Source: an uncultured Clostridia bacterium (GTDB lineage Bacteria; Bacillota_A; Clostridia; TANB77; CAG-508). Taken from it: a stretch of DNA of 12,101 nt. The position numbers and the translations under genes were made by a program. Positions 5,757-12,101 of the stretch are shown here, in pieces. The stretch spans positions 1-12,101 of the forward strand of contig CANQEA010000040.1 of the NCBI GenBank assembly GCA_947594095.1, in the 5' to 3' direction. Position 1 is the stretch's first letter; each line of letters begins with the position of its first letter. The notes below the pieces were generated by a model, which did not search any database, was not told where the DNA came from, and was given only the letters and a program-made list of their open reading frames with translations.

Positions 5757-8700
5757 GTGAAAAATTTTAAATTTTTATCAGCATTAGCTTTAACAGGTAT
5801 GCTTACAACAGGAATAGTAGGATCATCATTTGCCTCTGCTAGACAAACAGAAATGATTGGAGAATTTAAACCAAATACTTTAAAAAACATTTCTGACAAA
5901 ACTACAGTTCCATTCTTATTAACAGATTATACAGATACATTAACAGTTGATGAAATAATTTCACAAGGGAAATATTCAAACATTAAATTAAATGGAAATC
6001 AAACACCAGGAAATGCAACAGTAAAAACAGGAGATTACTATACAGTAGATGGATCAAATGATCAAAAACACGTAGTTGTTTATGGAGACGTTGATAAAGA
6101 TGGAAACGTTGATATAGATGACGTTACATATGCATCAAGAATGAGTGTTGGATTAGAACCAGATGCCACAAATCTTCAAAAAGAAGCAGCTGATTCTAAA
6201 AATGATGGAAATATAGACATTGATGACGTAACAAGATTAGCTAGATTTGGTGTAGGATTAGAAGAATATGCAGTAGATCCTGTACCACAAGCTGAACAAA
6301 CACCAGAAGAAAAAGGTGATTTTAAAGTTACACCAGTTGATCAATATGTAAATAATATGAATGTTAAGAATTTTAAAACAACTCTAGATATGAAACCATT
6401 AGAAGAAGCTAAAACGGCTGCTATTTATCTTGTAAAAGATGGAGTAATACAAGAGCCAGCAGTAATGAAAAATTTCACAATACCAGCATATACATCTAAA
6501 ATGAGTTTAGCAGATATGAATTTAATTGGTAAAGTTGACACTGTAGATGGAGAATATACTTTTAGATTAGTAGAAATGTCCGGTAATACAAAAGTTGGAA
6601 CATTAGCAGAATTTACTGTAGAAGCTCATACAAAAGCATTAACAGGACTTTCACTTGTAGGAGTTAAAGGACAACGTCCATCATCTTCAGCAGGAAGTGT
6701 TTCATTTGCTATTAAAGGAGAAGATAAAGTTGTAAAGGCTTACTATAAATTTGTAGAAAGAACTGCAGGACCTACTAAAAAATCAACTGCACCAGCATTA
6801 AATGAAGTTTATTCAAATTCAAGTAAAGATACTTACTTTACTGTAAATGAAAATAGAGTAGATGATGCTCCAGTTGCAGGATTAGCTGAAGAAAAAGCAT
6901 ATGATGTATATTTTGTGCTTGAAGATGAATATGGAAATGTTGATGATGAAGTACGTACAAAATCAGCTCTTATTCCTTGGGAAAAAGCAGATGAAACAAC
7001 AGTTGCTCCAACTATAATAAATGCAACAATTACAGACGTTGCAACAGTTGATGCAGTTAATGAAGTTGAATTAAAATGGGAATTAGAAGAAGGAGAAGAG
7101 TTAGGAAGTAATAAATTTACAGTAGTATTATATAAAGATGGAAAAGCAATTGCAGAAAAGAAAGGAATTACAGCATTAAGTACAACTTTAGATCAATTCG
7201 ATCCAACAAATAAAGCTCCACTTGAAGCAGGAACATATCATTTTGAAGTATATGGAGAAGGAAGTGGTAAAGTATTACCATCAGCTACATTTACGTCAAA
7301 TAAAACAACAGTTACAAAATTGAATGCAGTTAATGCAGATAGTATAAAATTTGATGTTGATAAATATAACAAATCTGTATTATCTTGGGATGCTAGTACA
7401 TCACCAGCAGGAGATGTAAAAGATTATAAAATTGATGTAAATGCATATAATCCAAGTACAAAAGCTTATGATACATCTGCAAGCATCGGTGGTTCTCCAA
7501 CAACTGAGACAAAATTAGAGAATTTAGGAATAGCTGAAAATACATTATATAAAGCTAATGTAACAACAGAAGCAAAAGGAGATAAATTATCAATAGTAAA
7601 TTCTGATGAATCTATATCAAAAGAATTCTTCAAAGTATGCAAACCAGGAACTCCAGTAGCAGGATCAAACTCAGTTACATTAAAAATAAGTAGCCGTGAA
7701 GTTTCAGGAATAACTCCATCATCATACAAAGTAAAAGTATTCTTATATAATACAGATGATCCAGATGGATTATTCGATGGTAGACTTAAAGAAGATGCTT
7801 CATTAGCTCAAGATGTAACAGTTGCATCAGATGGAACATTTGAAGTTAAAGGATTAAAACCAGAAACAAAATATGTAGTAAGACTTTATGCAACAGTAAA
7901 TGGAATAGAAGGTGTATCTGAATATAGTGAACCTGTTACAACAAAATTAGAAATACCAACTATAACAGAGAAGAAAGTTGTATCTGGTACAACTACAAAA
8001 GCTGGAGAAATTGCTAAGACTACTAATGGAATAAGTGTTGATGGTAAAGAATACAAAACAGCTGATTATCCAGCAGAATTAGCAGAGATTAAAGCTATAG
8101 TTGATACATTAGTTAATGGTGATGTATTTACATATACATCAGATGCAATTACTCTTAAATTAGGAGCACTTGCAACATCAACTGATGGTAGAAGTAGAAA
8201 TTTATTAGCTACTTTAGGAAATAGAGATCTTTATATAGAAAATGGAAGTTATTCACAAACAGTTAATGGTACAGTTGGAGGAAATGTAATAATTTCTGGA
8301 AATAATGAATCATTAGATATTACAGGTCTTACAAGTAAGAAAGAAATAAAAATAAATGCAGGTTCAACAATTAAAGGAGCAAAAGAAGTAGTAGTTGTTG
8401 CTAATGAAGGTGCTTCTCCAGTTAACTTTATGGATAAGAAACTTAAAGTTAATGTTTCAACAGATACTACAATGGATCTTACTAAACCAGTTGAAATTAC
8501 TGCAACACCAAGCAATAACATAACATTAAATAGTACTTCAACAGCAGCATTAAATGTAGTTGTTAATGGAGATGGAACAGATACAAATACACAATCTGGT
8601 AAATTAGATATTACTGCAACAGGAAATGTTACAGTTACAGCTGAATCATTAGCATTCTCAGCTGATATAACAGCTAATGTAACAAATGGTACAGTTGATT

Positions 8701-9101
8701 TAAGTGGAACTAATTTATCAGGAGCACAAAATGTTACAATAACAAATACAACGACTGGAGCTAAAACAGTTAAAGTTAAAGCAGCTGAAGCAGCACCATT
8801 TGAAATAACAAGAGCTATAGACATAAAAGAACATAATGTTAATGAATATGATACTCTTAAGACTGCTATTCCAGCATTTGTAAATGCTACTAATAATGAT
8901 GAAAAAGCAGCAAATATTGCAAAATTAAATGAATATTTATCTAAATTCACAACATTATATGGAACAACATATGCTGGAGCTACAAAATATGGAGCTCAAA
9001 TTACAAAAGCTACTGGAAATGTAGTAACAATTTCATTAAAGAAAACAGCTGATGACAGAGGAAATCAAGTTGCTGTTGATATTGATGGATTACAAAAATA
9101 G
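5757..9101 (+). CDS. Large secreted surface protein with N-terminal dockerin
   Basis: A 1114-aa protein. The GTG start is set by AGGAGG (5743-5748) and by the signal peptide that follows (cleavage near SFASA, residues 24-28); the nearer ATG 5750 reads into a stop after six codons. Residues 111-122 (DVDKDGNVDIDD) and 146-157 (DSKNDGNIDIDD) are the two calcium loops of a type I dockerin, each followed by a VT..(A/R)R..VGLE helix. The rest is repeated beta structure: a conserved TAAIYLVKDG module (from about 200), fibronectin-III-like domains at roughly 420-515, 525-625 and 640-730, and a Thr/Asn/Val-rich strand array from about 735 to the end. No catalytic domain, sorting signal or membrane segment is seen at the C-terminus. 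It follows the cohesin-like gene on the same strand and probably docks onto it. The convergent gene downstream is a paralogue. Secreted dockerin protein is well supported; its ligand is unknown. Confidence 0.82.
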   Translation: MKNFKFLSALALTGMLTTGIVGSSFASARQTEMIGEFKPNTLKNISDKTTVPFLLTDYTDTLTVDEIISQGKYSNIKLNGNQTPGNATVKTGDYYTVDGSNDQKHVVVYGDVDKDGNVDIDDVTYASRMSVGLEPDATNLQKEAADSKNDGNIDIDDVTRLARFGVGLEEYAVDPVPQAEQTPEEKGDFKVTPVDQYVNNMNVKNFKTTLDMKPLEEAKTAAIYLVKDGVIQEPAVMKNFTIPAYTSKMSLADMNLIGKVDTVDGEYTFRLVEMSGNTKVGTLAEFTVEAHTKALTGLSLVGVKGQRPSSSAGSVSFAIKGEDKVVKAYYKFVERTAGPTKKSTAPALNEVYSNSSKDTYFTVNENRVDDAPVAGLAEEKAYDVYFVLEDEYGNVDDEVRTKSALIPWEKADETTVAPTIINATITDVATVDAVNEVELKWELEEGEELGSNKFTVVLYKDGKAIAEKKGITALSTTLDQFDPTNKAPLEAGTYHFEVYGEGSGKVLPSATFTSNKTTVTKLNAVNADSIKFDVDKYNKSVLSWDASTSPAGDVKDYKIDVNAYNPSTKAYDTSASIGGSPTTETKLENLGIAENTLYKANVTTEAKGDKLSIVNSDESISKEFFKVCKPGTPVAGSNSVTLKISSREVSGITPSSYKVKVFLYNTDDPDGLFDGRLKEDASLAQDVTVASDGTFEVKGLKPETKYVVRLYATVNGIEGVSEYSEPVTTKLEIPTITEKKVVSGTTTKAGEIAKTTNGISVDGKEYKTADYPAELAEIKAIVDTLVNGDVFTYTSDAITLKLGALATSTDGRSRNLLATLGNRDLYIENGSYSQTVNGTVGGNVIISGNNESLDITGLTSKKEIKINAGSTIKGAKEVVVVANEGASPVNFMDKKLKVNVSTDTTMDLTKPVEITATPSNNITLNSTSTAALNVVVNGDGTDTNTQSGKLDITATGNVTVTAESLAFSADITANVTNGTVDLSGTNLSGAQNVTITNTTTGAKTVKVKAAEAAPFEITRAIDIKEHNVNEYDTLKTAIPAFVNATNNDEKAANIAKLNEYLSKFTTLYGTTYAGATKYGAQITKATGNVVTISLKKTADDRGNQVAVDIDGLQK

Positions 9102-9111
9102 AGAAATATCA

Positions 9112-9163
9112 AACGTTAAAAATATCGGAAAGTTTATGCAAACTTTCCGATATTTTTAACGTT
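9112..9163. terminator. Perfect bidirectional terminator between convergent surface genes
   Basis: Two perfect 24-bp arms (9112-9135 and 9140-9163) flank a 4-nt ATGC loop, starting 11 bp after the plus-strand stop and ending 7 bp before the minus-strand stop. Each arm has an A-run near its 5' end and so a T-run near its 3' end, letting it act as an intrinsic terminator in both directions. Confidence 0.92.
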
Positions 9164-9169
9164 AACTAA

Positions 9170-12101
9170 TTATTTTTTTAATCCAGTTATTGTTACATAA
9201 TCTGCTGCTGTTTTACCTGCTGGTACTGTTGCTTCGCTAAATGAAATTTCTACTTGGTTAGCGGTACTACTTGTAGCTTTTGTAGTTTTAATTTTTGCCT
9301 TTCCAATCCCACTTACAGTTTTAGTTATAGGATCCGTAATATTTACTCCAAAACTCTTTATGAAGTCGTTGAATTCATCTAAATTCTCTTCTGTTACTGC
9401 AGGAGTAACAGATGAAAGATCTCTTAAATCCGTCTTAGTATATTCTTTAACTTCAATTGCAGTCGGTATTACAAAAGGAATTTCGTCAATTAAAGCTGTT
9501 ACTTTTTTGTCTGCTGTTGCTGAATTCTTAATTGTTACAGATTGGCTTCCTTTAAGTTTAGCATCTTTTAAATCTACATTACCATCTGTTGATTTAACTG
9601 TTATATCTGTAGTAACTTCTGTCATATCTTCAGATGCTGTAACTGTAGCACCATTTGCTGTAATATCAAGGCTTCCTGCTATTTCTGTTATATCTTCACC
9701 TTCAGAATCTGTTCCTTTAGCTAGTGTAACTGTTAATAGACTTGTTGATTCAGAATTTAATTTAACAGCACTATCACTTCCAGCTTTTACACTTACGCTA
9801 TCTTTACTTGTAAGTGTTAATTCTGTTTCTGCATCAACACTAGCTGTTAATGTTGTATTATATGTGATTTGTCCATTTGGAACAACAACGTCTTTTGCAG
9901 CACTTGATGCTATTTTTGTTCCATTATTTACTACTATTTTTCCTGCATTAAGACCATCTATTGTAAATGTTCCTTCTCCTCCTGTTAAAGTAACTTCTGC
10001 TAGTTCTCCTGAGCTACTTGTTGATTTAAGAGTTTTACCTTTCTCAGTTCCAACAATGCTAACCTTTTTATCTTTTAATACATTTCCAAAGTCTCTTTCA
10101 GCATTTGCACCATTTAATGTAATTTCTATTTTTGTATTTGTATAAGTTAGTAAGTCACCAACATTTAATTTTTCTACTAAATTTTTAATATCTGTTACAT
10201 CAGAAGTATATTCTTTACCATCAACACTGATTCCGCTATCAGTTTTTGCTATTTCATCTTTACCAGTTCTAGTACCTTCTTCTAACGTAACTACTTTCTT
10301 ATTTGTTATATCTAATTGATCGAATAATGTTCCAGTAATTGCAATATATGGAGATTTACTTGTTATTCCATCAACTGTAGCAACTAATTTTATTGCATAA
10401 TTTGCAGATTTATCAGTTAATCCTGTTACTTTAAATGTTCCATCTTCAGCATTTATTTCAACATTTTGTGTTCCAACTTTTGAATATTGAGCTGTAGATA
10501 ATCCATTTCCTGTAACTGTATATAATTCTACTGAGTATTCAGCATCTTTTCCAGAAACTTTTATTTCATCTTGTGGTATACTTAAAGTTACTTCAGAGTC
10601 TATTTTTTCTCCAACTGTAACAGTAGGAACAATGAAGAATGCTTTTTCAGAAACTGTTGGTTTTGAATTTATTTTTCCTAAAGTTTTTTCTGGTCTCTCA
10701 ACTGTAACTCTTGCTTTATATAAAGTAGATGTATCTTTGCCATTTAATACATCTGGCCATGTTTTATCAAGTGTTGTACCTCCTGCTACATCAGTATAAC
10801 TTTCCTCTTTATATTCTCCTTCAGTAGTATCATAAGAAGCTACTTCAACACTAAATCCTTCTACTTCTGATGAAAGCTCATTATAATCACTTTCCCATGA
10901 TAAATCTACTTTTGCTGTATTTGTTTCATCTTCGACTTGATTAAATTTAACATTTGTAACTGCAGTTAAATCTTCTACAGTTTGTTCGTTAGTAGCTTTA
11001 ACTTCTGGTGCATCAAAAGTCTCGTGATCACCTTTTGCTATAACACCTGCTGTGTATTTAGCACCTACTTCAAGAGGAGTTTCTACACCAAATTTATCAA
11101 GTGTTAATTCTTTTGTACCAGCTCTTGTTTTAGCTGTTGCTATTGCTTTTCCATCTTTATATAATGTAACTAAATATATAGTTGTACTTGTATTGTCTTC
11201 TTCTGGATCTACTGCTGTAGCATCCCATGTTATTTTTGCAGTTGTTGTTGAAGTCTCTGTTGCAAAATCTGGCATTTTTACATTACTTACAGTTGGAGCA
11301 TTCTTTGTAGCTTTATCACTTGGAATTACTGCTGAAACTACACTAGCTGTATCATCAGCTGAATTGCAAAGATGAGATGAAACACTTCCATATTCATCCT
11401 CTAAAACGAAGAATACATCGTAAACTTTTTCTTTTTCTAATCCAGGAATTTCAGCATTTTCAACTTTGTTGTTTTGTATAGCAATACTTGGTGTTTCTGG
11501 ATCTATTGGTTTTCCAAATTCATTTCTAATTGTAGCTGAAGCTTCTGTTGCTGTTTCATCGGCACTACGAGGTTTTGCTACATAGTATGCTTTAACTATT
11601 TTACTTTCTCCAGGAATAACTTGGAAAGATACAGAACCTGTATTTTCTCCTAAACGAATTGTCGTTATAGCTGCAATTTTAGCTTTCTCTACTTCAGTAG
11701 TATGTTTTTCAACTGTAAATTCTGCTAAAATTTCACCATCTGGTGTAGAAATTAATCTTAAAGTACTTGTTCCTTCAGGTAAATCAGATAATCCTGTAAA
11801 TGTCAATTCATCTTTAGTAGTATTTGCTTTAATAGGAATTCCACTTTGTACTTCTTGCTTATTAGACCCATCTGCTCCTACTAAATATAGAGAAGCTGTA
11901 CGTTCTTCTGTTAAAACAGGGTTCATTGTTATAGTTGCTTTTGCACTTGAGACATTCTCAGTATTTATATATGGATCTGCCATTGTTACAGTGCAACTAG
12001 TTTCTATTTTTTCTTTCTCTGGTTTAGCATCTGGAATTGCTTTTCCTTGTGCTACATATAATTGAATATTTGTAGCATCTGTTGTTGTTAGTCCTGAACC
12101 T
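9170..12101 (-). CDS. Dockerin-bearing surface protein paralogue, 5' end beyond window
   Basis: The frame stays open from the stop at 9170-9172 to the right edge (last whole codon 12100-12098), giving 976 visible residues; the start is outside. The first visible residues, GSGLTTTDATNIQLYVAQGKAI, look like the end of a second dockerin calcium loop and its helix, so the protein also has an N-terminal dockerin. The remainder parallels the 5757-9101 product: TASLYLVGADG for TAAIYLVKDG, KEKVYDVFFVLEDEYGSV for EKAYDVYFVLEDEYGNV, EIAKTDSGISVDGKEY for EIAKTTNGISVDGKEY, SLDITANGATVTA for KLDITATGNVTVTA, and a matching GL(K/Q)K terminus. It shows no enzyme domain and no C-terminal anchor. An internal ATG at 11983 is only a methionine within the protein, with no ribosome binding site or signal peptide after it. 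It is convergent with its paralogue and clearly diverged from it. Confidence 0.85.
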   Translation of the reverse strand, partial: GSGLTTTDATNIQLYVAQGKAIPDAKPEKEKIETSCTVTMADPYINTENVSSAKATITMNPVLTEERTASLYLVGADGSNKQEVQSGIPIKANTTKDELTFTGLSDLPEGTSTLRLISTPDGEILAEFTVEKHTTEVEKAKIAAITTIRLGENTGSVSFQVIPGESKIVKAYYVAKPRSADETATEASATIRNEFGKPIDPETPSIAIQNNKVENAEIPGLEKEKVYDVFFVLEDEYGSVSSHLCNSADDTASVVSAVIPSDKATKNAPTVSNVKMPDFATETSTTTAKITWDATAVDPEEDNTSTTIYLVTLYKDGKAIATAKTRAGTKELTLDKFGVETPLEVGAKYTAGVIAKGDHETFDAPEVKATNEQTVEDLTAVTNVKFNQVEDETNTAKVDLSWESDYNELSSEVEGFSVEVASYDTTEGEYKEESYTDVAGGTTLDKTWPDVLNGKDTSTLYKARVTVERPEKTLGKINSKPTVSEKAFFIVPTVTVGEKIDSEVTLSIPQDEIKVSGKDAEYSVELYTVTGNGLSTAQYSKVGTQNVEINAEDGTFKVTGLTDKSANYAIKLVATVDGITSKSPYIAITGTLFDQLDITNKKVVTLEEGTRTGKDEIAKTDSGISVDGKEYTSDVTDIKNLVEKLNVGDLLTYTNTKIEITLNGANAERDFGNVLKDKKVSIVGTEKGKTLKSTSSSGELAEVTLTGGEGTFTIDGLNAGKIVVNNGTKIASSAAKDVVVPNGQITYNTTLTASVDAETELTLTSKDSVSVKAGSDSAVKLNSESTSLLTVTLAKGTDSEGEDITEIAGSLDITANGATVTASEDMTEVTTDITVKSTDGNVDLKDAKLKGSQSVTIKNSATADKKVTALIDEIPFVIPTAIEVKEYTKTDLRDLSSVTPAVTEENLDEFNDFIKSFGVNITDPITKTVSGIGKAKIKTTKATSSTANQVEISFSEATVPAGKTAADYVTITGLKK

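Noticed and set aside
5750..5770. ATG-initiated six-codon frame overlapping the GTG start of the dockerin gene
   Set aside because: The ATG is only 1 nt from AGGAGG, too close for efficient initiation, and the peptide is trivial. The GTG at 5757 has proper spacing and leads into a signal peptide.
8249..8950. Long antisense open frame (233 aa) within the dockerin protein gene
   Set aside because: The sense strand has a signal peptide, a ribosome binding site and paralogous sequence. The antisense product is a low-complexity mirror of GTT/ACA-rich codons with no ribosome binding site.
9112..9163. CRISPR-like or mobile palindromic element
   Set aside because: It occurs once, sits exactly between convergent stop codons and has terminator architecture; no spaced repeats are present.
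9360..10145. Plus-strand open frame (261 aa) antisense to the second surface protein
   Set aside because: It overlaps a region conserved between the two paralogues on the minus strand; its Ser/Val/Leu-rich product has no domain features.

Overview
The window is very AT-rich, with strong AGGAGG-type ribosome binding sites, sigma-A style promoters and a C-terminal cell-wall sorting-like signal. This fits a low-GC Gram-positive bacterium, most likely a clostridial (possibly gut) Firmicute. The assignment rests on base composition and gene families only. The left edge coincides with a repeat and the right edge cuts a gene.

Region 1 (1-4928) is a cargo segment bounded by a 151-bp inverted repeat: 1-151 is the reverse complement of 4778-4928 with only four mismatches. 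Between the copies lie a frameshifted DUF4143-type AAA ATPase (298-1600), a solitary HipA-like Ser/Thr kinase (1797-2966), and, on the opposite strand, an AbiEi/AbiEii type IV toxin-antitoxin/abortive-infection pair (4531 to 3085) with a likely operator over its promoter. No transposase or recombinase gene is visible. The right repeat copy is the upstream region of the first surface-protein gene. By symmetry the left copy should lie upstream of a leftward gene just outside the window. Three of the four mismatches fall in or beside a candidate -10 box: TATAAT in the right copy, TATTAA in the left.

Region 2 (4961-12101) encodes a cell-surface system. A 220-aa secreted protein carries a cohesin-like beta domain, a Gly/Ser/Thr linker and an LPNAG-hydrophobic-KNRK tail, so it is probably wall- or membrane-anchored. 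It is followed on the same strand by a 1114-aa secreted protein with an N-terminal type I dockerin-like pair of calcium loops and a long array of beta domains. A convergent paralogue (9170 to the window end) shares a bidirectional terminator with it and also retains the end of an N-terminal dockerin. The inferred picture is a small anchored cohesin displaying large dockerin-bearing surface proteins that have no recognisable enzyme domain, that is, a non-cellulosomal cohesin-dockerin surface assembly.

The most interesting possibility is that the 4.9-kb cargo segment can invert through its 151-bp arms and exchange promoter variants between two surface-protein loci. This is a hypothesis from sequence architecture alone.
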